Below, piece by piece: positions 43,652-52,352 of a stretch of DNA of 64,000 nucleotides. The translations under genes were made by a program, and so were the position numbers. Within the stretch, counting starts at the first letter, position 1. Every line of letters starts with the position of its first letter. Under the pieces are notes generated by a model. The model was not told the origin of the DNA, made no database searches, and saw only the letters and a list, made by a program, of their open reading frames with translations. Source of the DNA: Pannonibacter phragmitetus DSM 14782 (GTDB lineage: Bacteria > Pseudomonadota > Alphaproteobacteria > Rhizobiales > Stappiaceae); contig NZ_KB908215.1 in assembly GCF_000382365.1 (NCBI RefSeq), positions 620,001-684,000 on the forward strand, written 5' to 3'.

Positions 43652-43669
43652 CTTTACGTTAACGTAAGC
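43652..43669. promoter_or_regulatory. LiuR-like operator before the ETF-QO gene
   Basis: Perfect 14-base palindrome TTACGTTAACGTAA (43654-43667) about 155 bases before the ETF-QO start and 100 before the divergent glycosylase gene. It shares ACGTtWACGTAAA with the site at 5972. Repressor identity (LiuR) is inference. Confidence 0.5.
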
Positions 43670-43769
43670 GTAAGTCAACCCGCCAGCTTGCCGCAGGAAT
43701 GGAACGGATATCACGGGAGAGCGGGGTAAGGCGTGTTGTCTTTGCGCCATCTGCCGTTACATTGGCGGC

Positions 43770-44786
43770 ATGATCACGTCTTCCTCAGCATCTGGCCTGA
43801 CGGCCCGGCACATCGAGGCGCTTCTGGATTTCCTCCAGGGTGCGGGTGTGGACGGCTGGGTGGAAGATGAGGTCATCGACCGCTTCGCCCAGTCCGCACT
43901 GGAAGCCGAGCAGGCCGCCATGGCGCGGCAGTCACGCGCAGGGCTGGGGCCGCAGGGCATGCAGGCTCCGCAAGCCCGCAGCCATGATGCCGGCCACGGC
44001 ATGCCGGAGCCGCGCAGCAGTGGCTACAGCCCACAGGACTATGGCCAGGGACCGGTTCAGTCACGCATCGCCGGTCAGGCGGCACCGCCGCCGCTCAATC
44101 TGCCGTCCCTTTCGCGCGCTGCAGCGCCGGAGCCGCAGACGCAGGCACCGGTTGTCCTGTCAGGCGATCCGGCCGTCATCCCCGGCGAGCAGGCGGTGAA
44201 GTCTGCCCGCGAGGCGGCGCGCTCTGCCGCAACGCTGGAAGACCTCAAGGCGTGCCTTGCTGCCTTCAACGGCTGCAATCTGCGCCTCACCGCAAAGTCG
44301 CTGGTCTTTGCCGATGGCAATCCGTCCGCCCGGGTGATGCTGGTGGGCGAAGCGCCGGGCCGGGACGAGGATCTGTCCGGCGTGCCCTTCGTTGGCCGCT
44401 CCGGCCAATTGCTGGACCGGATGCTGGGCGCAATCGGGCTCGACAGATCGTCCGTCTATATCGCCAATGTCGTGCCCTGGCGCCCGCCGGGCAACCGCAC
44501 GCCAACGCCACAGGAGACCGAAATCTGCCGCCCCTTCATCGCCCGGCAGATCGAACTGGCCAATCCGGATTTTCTAGTCTTCCTCGGGGCAGCCTCCGCA
44601 AAGGCACTGACAGGCAACACGGATGGAATCCGCCGCATGCGCGGACACTGGATGGATTATGATGCGGGCAGCCGCAATATCCGCGCCATCGCGACCTATC
44701 ACCCGGCCTATCTCCTGCGCAGCCCGCTGGAAAAGCGGCTGGCCTGGCGTGACTTTCTTGCGTTGAAACAGGCACTTTCTGCTTGA
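43770..44786 (+). CDS. Uracil-DNA glycosylase, family 4-like with long N-terminus
   Basis: 338 residues. The catalytic domain (about 160-338) has LVGEAPGRDEDLSGVPFVGR, the motif GNRTPTPQETEICRPF, and HPAYLLRSPLEKR near the end. These fit the thermostable/bacterial Fe-S uracil-DNA glycosylase group. Cys residues at CLAAFNGC and EIC could ligate a cluster, but I cannot confirm all four. The first 150 residues are a low-complexity Gln/Pro/Ala-rich extension found in Rhizobiales homologues. Removes uracil from DNA in base excision repair. Confidence 0.9.
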   Translation: MITSSSASGLTARHIEALLDFLQGAGVDGWVEDEVIDRFAQSALEAEQAAMARQSRAGLGPQGMQAPQARSHDAGHGMPEPRSSGYSPQDYGQGPVQSRIAGQAAPPPLNLPSLSRAAAPEPQTQAPVVLSGDPAVIPGEQAVKSAREAARSAATLEDLKACLAAFNGCNLRLTAKSLVFADGNPSARVMLVGEAPGRDEDLSGVPFVGRSGQLLDRMLGAIGLDRSSVYIANVVPWRPPGNRTPTPQETEICRPFIARQIELANPDFLVFLGAASAKALTGNTDGIRRMRGHWMDYDAGSRNIRAIATYHPAYLLRSPLEKRLAWRDFLALKQALSA

Positions 44787-44882
44787 ACTGACGCAGTTTG
44801 CCGGTGAGGCGCACTGGTGAATATACGCATTCTTAAAGTTGTTCCGTCTAGCTTTATTGCAGTGGGCGGGGCATCGGCTGCG

Positions 44883-45611
44883 ATGACGGATACAGCATTC
44901 GTAACAAGACGGACAAAACCGGCTCAGGTGCCCGCACCGGAGGCAGCTGAAGCACGCACACCCGTGCCGGCGAAGCGGCCCCCGCAACCGGCGCCGGAGA
45001 AGGCGCAGGAACCGGCTCCCGCTCAATCCGGCTATGCATCACCGCGCCGCGCGCGCCCTCCGGCAGCGCCGGAGACCAGCGCTCCGGCCATTCTAGCCAT
45101 TGATGTGGAGCGCCTGACCTGCATTCCGGTGACGGTTGCCAATCTCACCCAATGGGGATGCGTGCTGACATCGCCCGACATCAAGCTGCTTCAGAAGAAC
45201 ATTGCCCTGCGGTTCGGAGACGAGAAGAGCCTGCGCGCGGCAACCGTGACCTCCATCAACGGTGATGACGCAACAATCGTCTTTGCGGGCGTCCAGAATG
45301 AGGCCGCCAGCCAGCGTGCGGAAGCGCGCCGCGCCGTCTCCATTCAGGTGGTGCTGACGGACCCTGAACGCACGCGCCGCGTCACGGGACGAATTGTGGA
45401 TGCAGCGCGCTCCGGCTGCCGTGTGCAGGCGCCAGGTGTCAAACATCTGGGCAAGACCATCCATCTGCGCGTGCTGGGCATGCCCCGGGCCATCGTTGCG
45501 GAGGTGATGTGGTGTGACGATGAGGCCGCAGGCCTGCGCCTCAACTGGGAAGCCGTCAACCAGCTGGCGGCCAAGACAAAGGCTGATTTTCTCGCGCGCG
45601 GCACTATCTAA
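44883..45611 (+). CDS. Protein with two degenerate PilZ-like domains
   Basis: 242 residues. A Pro/Ala/Glu-rich disordered N-terminus (1-65) is followed by two beta-barrel-like segments (about 72-135 and 145-235). The second has the PilZ features RAEARRAVSIQV (R-x3-R) and IVDAARSGCRV, though the D/N-x-S-x-x-G motif is imperfect. PilZ domains bind cyclic di-GMP, and the degenerate form may not. A GGDEF-EAL gene lies 3 kb away on the other strand. An upstream GTG at 44817 is less likely. Start of a run with the S49 peptidase gene, 51 bases apart. Confidence 0.7.
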   Translation: MTDTAFVTRRTKPAQVPAPEAAEARTPVPAKRPPQPAPEKAQEPAPAQSGYASPRRARPPAAPETSAPAILAIDVERLTCIPVTVANLTQWGCVLTSPDIKLLQKNIALRFGDEKSLRAATVTSINGDDATIVFAGVQNEAASQRAEARRAVSIQVVLTDPERTRRVTGRIVDAARSGCRVQAPGVKHLGKTIHLRVLGMPRAIVAEVMWCDDEAAGLRLNWEAVNQLAAKTKADFLARGTI

Positions 45612-45662
45612 GAGGAAAGGCAGCCAGGACGGGCCTGCCAATCCAAGCCGGAACGGGATTTC

Positions 45663-46526
45663 ATGCTGACAGCACTCAAGAACAGACTTCAGAAGCTCCT
45701 CGGACGCGGCGGCACCGCCATTCCCGTTGTGCGCCTGCAGGGCGTGATTGGCGGCGGCGGCCCCTTGCGAAGCGGCCTCACCCTTGCCTCGGTGGCCAAG
45801 CCGCTCGAACGGGCCTTTTCCATGAAAAAGGCGCCTGCGGTGGCGCTGATCATCAATTCGCCCGGTGGATCGCCCGTGCAGTCCCGCCTCATCTACACCC
45901 GCATCCGCGCCCTTGCCGAAGAGCATGGCAAGCAGGTGCTGGTGTTCGTGGAGGATGTGGCGGCATCCGGCGGCTACATGATCGCCATCGCGGGCGATGA
46001 AATCATCGTTGATCCCTCGTCCGTGGTCGGCTCCATCGGCGTCGTCTCCGCTGGCTTTGGCTTCACCGAACTCATCAGCAAGATCGGCGTGGAACGGCGC
46101 GTCTATACAGCCGGCACCCGCAAGGTGTCGCTGGATGCCTTCAGCCCTGAAAATCCGGAAGACGTGGCGCATCTGAAGTCGCTGCAGGCCGAAATCCATG
46201 ACGTGTTCATCACCATGGTCAAGGCCCGGCGCGGGGAACTTCTCTCGCAGGATCCGGATCTGTTCAGCGGCCTGTTCTGGACCGGAAGGACCGCCTGCAG
46301 CCTTGGCCTCGCCGACAGGGAGGGCGACATCGTCTCCGTGCTGAAGCAGCGCTTCGGAGACAAGGCTGAGCCCGTTCTCATCGGTCAGCCGCGCGGGCTG
46401 TTTGGCCGCAGGCCCTCAGGCGGCGTCGGCGGCGGTCTCGGGGCCACGCTGGGCGCAGGCGCCCTGACGGAGGACGTGCTGGGCGCCCTGGAGAGCCGCA
46501 GCCTTTGGGCCCGTTACGGTCTGTGA
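45663..46526 (+). CDS. S49-family serine peptidase (SohB/SppA-like)
   Basis: Signal-peptide peptidase-like enzyme of 287 residues. The nucleophile is Ser102 in DVAASGGYMIAIAGDEI, and the lysine of the dyad is Lys154 in AGTRKVSLDAF. ALIINSPGGSPVQS carries the upper conserved loop. There is no N-terminal membrane helix, only a short basic stretch, so a cytosolic or peripheral form is likely. The C-terminal glycine-rich tail is unusual (GGVGGGLGATLGAG). In Rhizobiales it lies just before glyQ, as here. Confidence 0.92.
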   Translation: MLTALKNRLQKLLGRGGTAIPVVRLQGVIGGGGPLRSGLTLASVAKPLERAFSMKKAPAVALIINSPGGSPVQSRLIYTRIRALAEEHGKQVLVFVEDVAASGGYMIAIAGDEIIVDPSSVVGSIGVVSAGFGFTELISKIGVERRVYTAGTRKVSLDAFSPENPEDVAHLKSLQAEIHDVFITMVKARRGELLSQDPDLFSGLFWTGRTACSLGLADREGDIVSVLKQRFGDKAEPVLIGQPRGLFGRRPSGGVGGGLGATLGAGALTEDVLGALESRSLWARYGL

Positions 46527-46622
46527 CATTTTTTGACCGGAACGCCGCAAGTTGAGGCACTTTGTGCCTTGTCTCCGCCACGATCAGGCGGGAGGATTGC
46601 ACATCATCTGGAGATATTCCGC

Positions 46623-46805
46623 ATGCATCCTCTCGCCATCCTCGCCCTTGCCGGAACCGCCGGTCTCCTTCTTGCCCGCGCCATGCGCCGTGAGATGGCC
46701 AAGGTGGACCAGCGCCTGTCGAAGGGTCGTCCCGCGCCGGGCACGCCCATTCCGGTGACGCTGAAGCTCGACCCCCGCACCGGACGTTACCGGCCGCAGG
46801 ACTGA
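46623..46805 (+). CDS. Small membrane-anchored hypothetical protein
   Basis: 60 residues with an N-terminal hydrophobic segment (LAILALAGTAGLLLARAM) and a basic tail ending KLDPRTGRYRPQD. Its place between the S49 peptidase and glyQ is shared with related genomes as far as I recall. A longer frame starting at 46533 was rejected because the extension is not protein-like. Function unknown. Confidence 0.6.
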   Translation: MHPLAILALAGTAGLLLARAMRREMAKVDQRLSKGRPAPGTPIPVTLKLDPRTGRYRPQD

Positions 46806-46856
46806 TCCTCCGGCGGCTATCAGCATTCATTCCGGACTGTCAGCCAGGCACCAGTT

Positions 46857-47005
46857 CCTCTCCCCCCTTGAGGGGGAGATGCCCCCGGCAGGGGGCAGAG
46901 GGGGGTAGCTGACTGTCCGTTCGTGGGGCAGCTCCTGCGTTTCCGAAGCGCTGCTACCCCCCTCTGTCTGCTGGCGCAGACATCTCCCCCTCAAGGGGGG
47001 AGAGG
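46857..47005. repeat. Nested palindromic intergenic element
   Basis: A perfect 25-base inverted repeat (46857-46881 and 46981-47005) encloses a second perfect 14-base repeat cagaggggggtagc (46896-46909 and 46953-46966). Small hairpins gccccc-ggca-gggggc (46881-46896) and gtctgc-tggc-gcagac (46966-46981) lie at its shoulders. The whole could fold into a branched structure. It resembles RIME-type repeats of Rhizobiales and occupies most of the 371-base gap 46806-47176. Confidence 0.75.
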
Positions 47006-47176
47006 GTCGCTGCGGCCATAGGCGGGGCTTTGCCTCCGGCAGACTCGCACCCAAATCACGCGCCTGCGTGCGGGGCGGCTTGACCTTGCCCCGCCTCCGT
47101 GGCACCTCTCCGGCCAATCAGGGCAGCGGCCAGCTGCGCCGTGCCCTCTCCGTCTCGAACGACCGGGAAATGCCAG

Positions 47177-48133
47177 ATGCCGAATGAAACCCTTCCGGAC
47201 CACATGCGCCCTGAAAATTCCTTTCAGGCGCTGATCCTGACCCTGCAGCGCTACTGGGCGGATCAGGGCTGCGTCGTGCTGCAGCCTTATGACATGGAAG
47301 TGGGCGCCGGCACGTTCCATCCCGCGACGACGCTGCGCTCGCTCGGGCCGCGCCCGTGGAAGGCAGCCTATGTGCAGCCCTCCCGCCGCCCCTCGGATGG
47401 CCGTTATGGCGAAAACCCCAACCGCCTGCAGCACTATTACCAGTTTCAGGTGATCCTGAAGCCCTCGCCGGAGAACCTGCAGGAGCTGTATCTCAACAGC
47501 CTCTATGCCATCGGCCTCGACCCGTCGGTGCATGACGTGCGCTTTGTGGAAGACGACTGGGAAAGCCCGACGCTGGGCGCCTGGGGCCTTGGCTGGGAGT
47601 GCTGGTGCGACGGCATGGAAGTGTCGCAGTTCACCTATTTCCAGCAGGTGGCCGGTTTCGAGTGCTCACCCGTTTCCGGTGAGCTGACCTACGGTCTGGA
47701 GCGCCTGGCCATGTATATTCAGGGCGTCGATAACGTCTATGACCTGAACTACAACGGCCGGGAAGGTGCGGACAAGATCACCTATGGCGATGTGTTCCTG
47801 CAGGCCGAGCAGGAATATTCCCGGCACAATTTCGAGCATGCCGATACGGAAATGCTGTTCCGCCACTTCCGTGACGCGGAAGAGGAATGCCGCCGGCTGC
47901 TGGCTGCCGGTGAGGCCGCCCGCAAGGCTGCAGGCGCCGAAGTGCATCAGATGGTGCTTCCCGCCTATGACCAGTGCATCAAGGCCAGCCACGCCTTCAA
48001 CCTGCTGGATGCGCGCGGCGTGATTTCTGTCACCGAGCGCCAGAGCTACATTCTGCGGGTGCGCGAGCTGGCCAAGGCCTGTGGCGGCGCCTTCCTGCAG
48101 ACGGCAGCGGGCGGCGTCGGCTATTCCGGCTGA
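47177..48133 (+). CDS. glyQ: Glycyl-tRNA synthetase alpha subunit
   Basis: Catalytic class II aaRS subunit of the alpha2beta2 enzyme. 318 residues. Motifs: [60 protein letters not shown] and [20 protein letters not shown], all typical of GlyQ. The ATG at 47177 is used. MRPENSF at 47204 is a possible start. glyS lies 1.9 kb downstream, separated by an opposing GGDEF-EAL gene, which is unusual for this subunit pair. Confidence 0.97.
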   Translation: MPNETLPDHMRPENSFQALILTLQRYWADQGCVVLQPYDMEVGAGTFHPATTLRSLGPRPWKAAYVQPSRRPSDGRYGENPNRLQHYYQFQVILKPSPENLQELYLNSLYAIGLDPSVHDVRFVEDDWESPTLGAWGLGWECWCDGMEVSQFTYFQQVAGFECSPVSGELTYGLERLAMYIQGVDNVYDLNYNGREGADKITYGDVFLQAEQEYSRHNFEHADTEMLFRHFRDAEEECRRLLAAGEAARKAAGAEVHQMVLPAYDQCIKASHAFNLLDARGVISVTERQSYILRVRELAKACGGAFLQTAAGGVGYSG

Positions 48134-48173
48134 AACAGGCCAGACAAGCAGAGTTTCAGGACTGACTGGAATG

Positions 48174-48201
48174 GGGCATCCGTACGGCGGGTGCCCTTTT
48201 T
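48174..48201 (+). terminator. Intrinsic terminator after glyQ
   Basis: Nine-base stem gggcatccg/cgggtgccc with one G-T pair, followed by TTTTT. It ends the glyQ transcript before the convergent GGDEF-EAL gene, so glyS needs its own promoter. Confidence 0.7.
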
Positions 48202-48207
48202 CGTTCC

Positions 48208-49800
48208 TCAGGCTGGCTGCGACGTGTCCAGGCTCTGCTGGCGGGCAATGTTGGCACAGATCAGCGCATGAGCATCTTCCGCGCTGACTGCCTGAGAAAA
48301 CAGAAAGCCTTGCCCGTAGTTGCAGCCTTCATGGCGCAGCTGCGCCCGCTGTTCCTGCATCTCGATTCCTTCCGCGATGGCCTCGATCCCAAGGCCCGCC
48401 GCAAGGCCAAGAATGGCACGGACGATGGCCGCGTTCTCGCCGCCTTCTGCCATGCCCGCAATGAAAGACCGGTCGATCTTGATACGGTCGACACGGAAGT
48501 CCCTGAGATACCTGAGACTGGAATGTCCGGTGCCGAAGTCATCCAGTGCGATGCGGATGCCCGCATCCGAAAGCTGGCCAAGGATCTCCCGCGCCGTCTT
48601 GGGGTCCTTGATGAGGGCATTCTCCGTAATCTCGATCTCGAGCCGTTCCGGCGCAAAGCTGGTGTTGCCCAGAATGGTCAGGATGCGCAAGGGCAGCATC
48701 CGGTCATGCAATTGCACCGGGGAGAGATTGAAGGAGAGGTAGACATCCCCCGGCCATTGCAGCGCCGCCTCGCAGGACTTGGTCAGGAGATGGTCCGTCA
48801 GCTCCGGCATCAGGCCGCAGTCTTCCGCGATGGGAATGAAATGTGACGGCGGCACCTTGCCGAAGTCCCGGTCCGTCCAGCGGGCCAAAGCTTCAAAGCC
48901 CGCAATCTTCTCGCTGCGCAGGTTCCAGATCGGCTGGAAGTGGGGGCTGATCTGGTTGCTGGCAATGGCACCGCGCAAGCGCTGCTCCAGCAGCGTCCGG
49001 TGAAGAATGGCAGCATCCATCTGCGTTTCGAAAAAACGGAACGCGGAGCGGCCGGATGTCTTGGCCCGGTAGAGCGCCACATCAGCCCGGCGCAGCAGCT
49101 CGACGATGGAATAGCCATTGTCCGGAAAAACGGCGATGCCGATGCCCGAGCCTACCGTGACCTGCCGGGCACCGATCAGAAACGGCTCCTGCACCCGGTT
49201 CAGCACCCGCCGCGCAATGCCGGCTGCCGCATCCTTGTGGGCCAGCACGCCGGTGACGATGGCAAACTCATCGCCGCCCAGCCGGGCGACAAGCCCGCCC
49301 TCGCCGACCGCATCTGTCAGGCGGCCGGCGAACTCCTTGAGCAGAAGATCGCCGAAGCTGTGGCCATAGACGTCGTTCACCGGCTTGAAGCCGTCGATAT
49401 CCAACATGATCACGGCGCGGAACTCATCCGGCTCCATCATGTGCACCATGGATGGAAACACCATCTCGATATGACGCCGGTTCGGCAGGCCGGTCAGCGG
49501 ATCATGCTGAGCCTGAGCCTGCGCTTCCGTCAGCGCGGCGTCTGCTTCCTCGAGGGCGTTGGACAACTCGTGTTTCTTGAGCGCTGCTCCGGCCCACGCT
49601 CCGGCAACAGCGCTGAAAAGAGCAGACAGGACGATCACGATGGCATCGGGCCAGCCCTCCTGCTCATTTGCAACGGCCGCAGCGGAAATTAAGGACACCG
49701 CAAACAGAACAGCAGACACAATTACAGGTAAGCAGAATTTATTTCTGACAATCAAAAATATAAAATTCTCTATTCTATTTCTTACTGATATTTTTGCCAC
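48208..49800 (-). CDS. Membrane GGDEF-EAL protein (cyclic di-GMP turnover)
   Basis: 530 residues. Two N-terminal membrane helices (22-42 and 52-72) with no sensor domain between, then a short coiled stretch. The GGDEF domain has an intact RLGGDEFAIV (175-179), with no RxxD inhibitory site five residues before it. The EAL domain has intact GFEALARW (303-305), NLSP, EITENAL, LDDFGTGHSSL, KIDRSFI and AEGIE. Both activities could therefore function. The 5' region is AT-rich, unlike the neighbours. It sits between glyQ and glyS on the opposite strand, suggesting an insertion. Confidence 0.93.
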   Translation of the reverse strand: MAKISVRNRIENFIFLIVRNKFCLPVIVSAVLFAVSLISAAAVANEQEGWPDAIVIVLSALFSAVAGAWAGAALKKHELSNALEEADAALTEAQAQAQHDPLTGLPNRRHIEMVFPSMVHMMEPDEFRAVIMLDIDGFKPVNDVYGHSFGDLLLKEFAGRLTDAVGEGGLVARLGGDEFAIVTGVLAHKDAAAGIARRVLNRVQEPFLIGARQVTVGSGIGIAVFPDNGYSIVELLRRADVALYRAKTSGRSAFRFFETQMDAAILHRTLLEQRLRGAIASNQISPHFQPIWNLRSEKIAGFEALARWTDRDFGKVPPSHFIPIAEDCGLMPELTDHLLTKSCEAALQWPGDVYLSFNLSPVQLHDRMLPLRILTILGNTSFAPERLEIEITENALIKDPKTAREILGQLSDAGIRIALDDFGTGHSSLRYLRDFRVDRIKIDRSFIAGMAEGGENAAIVRAILGLAAGLGIEAIAEGIEMQEQRAQLRHEGCNYGQGFLFSQAVSAEDAHALICANIARQQSLDTSQPA

Positions 49801-50065
49801 GTCCGGGCCAGCTCCAATCTACACCTTGCCAATTATCTCTTGAAGCCCATTGAGAAAGCATGAAACAGTTCTCTTAAACCTGTAAATATATCCGGCAAGC
49901 TGGCAGGATGACATATGCAGCTAAGGCTGAAAAAGCGCCATTTCCCGGGCTCCTCTACAAGGTTGGGGGTGACATTTTTGGCCGGGCTTGGTAGGCACAC
50001 GCGCTGCAGTGTGCAAGCGCAAGCCCGCGCCCTGCCCCGATGTTTTCTATCGAAGGTTCAGACCC

Positions 50066-52144
50066 ATGCCCGATCTCCTGCTTGAACTGTTCAGCGAGGA
50101 AATCCCTGCCCGCATGCAGCGCCGTGCTGCAGATGACCTCAAGTCGCTGGTCACCAATGCGCTGGTGGAAGCCGGTCTGACCTATGAGGGCGCAAAGGCC
50201 TTTGCCACGCCCCGCCGCCTTGCCCTGCATATCGCCGGCCTGCCTGTTGCCTCTAAGGCCACCCGCGAAGAGCGCAAGGGCCCGCGCGTCGGCTCCCCGG
50301 CTCAGGCGCTGGAAGGTTTCCTGCGCGGCGCAGGCCTCTCCTCCATCGAGGAAGCCACGATCCAGAGCGACCCGAAGAAGGGCGAATTCTACATCGCCGT
50401 CATCGAAAAGCCGGGCCGCCCGGCAGAGGAAATCATTGCGGACGTGATGCCCGGCATCATCCGCAACTTCCCCTGGCCCAAATCCATGCGCTGGGGCTCC
50501 GGCACCCTGCGCTGGGTGCGCCCGCTGAAGTCCATCGTCGCCACCTTCGGCCCGGAAACGGAAGAGCCGGAAGTGATCGCCTTCGACATTGACGGCATCA
50601 CCGCAGGCAACACGACGCGCGGCCACCGCTTCCATGGCAACGACACTTTCACCGTCCGCCGCTTCGACGACTACATGACCAAGCTGGAAAAGCAGAAGGT
50701 CATCCTCGATGCCGACCGGCGCAAGGACGTGATCGTGCATGATGCACGCGATCAGGCTATGGCGCTTGGGCTGGAACTGGTGGAAGACGAAGGCCTGCTG
50801 GAGGAAGTCGCCGGACTGGTGGAATGGCCGGTGGTGCTGACAGGCTCCTTCGACGAGGCATTCCTGTCGATCCCGGACGAGTGCATCCGCCTGACCATCC
50901 GCGCCAACCAGAAGTGCTTCGTGCTGCGCAATCCGGCAACGGGGCGCCTTGCCAACCGCTTCGTGCTGACCTCGAACCTGATTGCGGCCGATGGCGGCAA
51001 GACGATCATCGCCGGCAACGAGAAGGTGATCCGCGCCCGCCTGTCCGATGCGCGCTTCTTCTGGGAAACGGACCTCAAGACCCGGCTGGAAGACAACCTG
51101 CCGAAGCTGGACAGCATCGTCTTCCACGAGAAGCTGGGCTCGCAGGGCGAGCGCGTGAAGCGCCTTGAGGCGCTGGCCGCAGAACTGGCCCCCTCATGCG
51201 GCGCTGATGCTGACGAGGCCCGCCGCGCTGCGCGCCTCGCCAAAGCCGATCTCGTCTCCGGCATGGTTGGCGAGTTCCCCGAGTTGCAGGGCCTGATGGG
51301 CCGCTACTACGCCACCCACCAGGGCGAAAGCGCCGCCGTTGCCACGGCCATCGAGGACCATTACCGCCCGCAAGGCCCGTCCGACCGTGTGCCAGCCGAT
51401 GCGGTTGCCATCGCCGTTGCGCTGGCCGACAAGCTGGATCTGCTCACCGGCTTCTGGGCCATCGACGAAAAGCCGACCGGTTCCAAGGACCCCTTCGCCC
51501 TGCGCCGTGCGGCCCTTGGCGTCATCCGCATCATTCTGGAAAACAAGCTGCGGCTGCGGCTTGGCGGCATCGCTGCGCCGCAGATCGGTGCGCGCGGCGC
51601 CGATGCCTCCGCCATCACGGCAGACCTTCTCTCCTTCTTCGCCGACCGCCTGAAGGTCCATCTGAAGGAAGAAGGCGCGCGGCATGATCTGATCGATGCG
51701 GTCTTTGCCCTTGGCGGGCAGGATGACCTGCTGATGGTCGTCCGCCGCGTCGAGGCCTTGGGCGCATTCCTTGCCACCGAGGACGGCGCCAATCTGCTGG
51801 CGGGCTACAAGCGTGCGGTCAACATCCTCAAGGCCGAGGAGAAGAAGGACGGCGCCGCCGTTTCCGGCCGCCCGGTCGCCAGCCACTTCCGCGAGGAGGC
51901 CGAGATTGCGCTGGCCAGCGCCATCGACACGGCCCGCGCTGCGGTCAGCGAGGCGCTTTCGGGCGAAGACTTCGCCGCCGCGATGGAAGCCCTCGCCGCC
52001 CTGCGCGCTCCGGTCGACCGGTTCTTTGCCGGTATCCTCGTCAACGCCGATGAAGCGGAGCTGCGTGCCAACCGCCTGAAGCTCCTCGCCGAAATCCGCG
52101 ACATCGCCGGCCTCGTCGCCGACTTCTCCAAGGTCGCCGGCTGA
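50066..52144 (+). CDS. glyS: Glycyl-tRNA synthetase beta subunit
   Basis: tRNA-binding subunit of glycyl-tRNA synthetase, 692 residues. Opening [20 protein letters not shown] is the GlyS signature. [26 protein letters not shown] and [20 protein letters not shown]-like stretches follow. The C-terminal DALR-type helical domain spans about 560-692. The ATG at 50066 is 13 bases after a GAAGG. An upstream frame from 49988 is not protein-like. A perfect bidirectional terminator follows. Confidence 0.97.
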   Translation: MPDLLLELFSEEIPARMQRRAADDLKSLVTNALVEAGLTYEGAKAFATPRRLALHIAGLPVASKATREERKGPRVGSPAQALEGFLRGAGLSSIEEATIQSDPKKGEFYIAVIEKPGRPAEEIIADVMPGIIRNFPWPKSMRWGSGTLRWVRPLKSIVATFGPETEEPEVIAFDIDGITAGNTTRGHRFHGNDTFTVRRFDDYMTKLEKQKVILDADRRKDVIVHDARDQAMALGLELVEDEGLLEEVAGLVEWPVVLTGSFDEAFLSIPDECIRLTIRANQKCFVLRNPATGRLANRFVLTSNLIAADGGKTIIAGNEKVIRARLSDARFFWETDLKTRLEDNLPKLDSIVFHEKLGSQGERVKRLEALAAELAPSCGADADEARRAARLAKADLVSGMVGEFPELQGLMGRYYATHQGESAAVATAIEDHYRPQGPSDRVPADAVAIAVALADKLDLLTGFWAIDEKPTGSKDPFALRRAALGVIRIILENKLRLRLGGIAAPQIGARGADASAITADLLSFFADRLKVHLKEEGARHDLIDAVFALGGQDDLLMVVRRVEALGAFLATEDGANLLAGYKRAVNILKAEEKKDGAAVSGRPVASHFREEAEIALASAIDTARAAVSEALSGEDFAAAMEALAALRAPVDRFFAGILVNADEAELRANRLKLLAEIRDIAGLVADFSKVAG

Positions 52145-52161
52145 GTTCAGCCACCTGAAAC

Positions 52162-52204
52162 AAAAAGCCCGCAGCGGAACGCCACCGCTGCGGGCTTTTT
52201 GTTT
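52162..52204. terminator. Bidirectional terminator after glyS
   Basis: Perfect 16-base stem aaaaagcccgcagcgg/ccgctgcgggcttttt (52162-52177, 52185-52200) with A and T runs at either foot. It works for glyS and can stop read-through from the minus strand. Confidence 0.9.
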
Positions 52205-52287
52205 GGAGAACATGCTGGCCACTCACACCGCGCCGCCTGAGCGAGCCCGAAGGCAGCGCCCCCCCCTCCCTGATCATGGCAGGCGCA

Positions 52288-52320
52288 CAAACAAAAGACC
52301 CGGCGGTTTCCCGCCGGGCC
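52288..52320 (-). terminator. Intrinsic terminator of the RhlE-like gene
   Basis: Stem cccggcgg/ccgccggg (52299-52306, 52311-52318) with loop TTTC. On the minus strand it is followed by TCTTTTGTTT. Confidence 0.75.
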
Positions 52321-52352
52321 CTGAAACTTTCACACCGGAAGCAGCCTCACCC

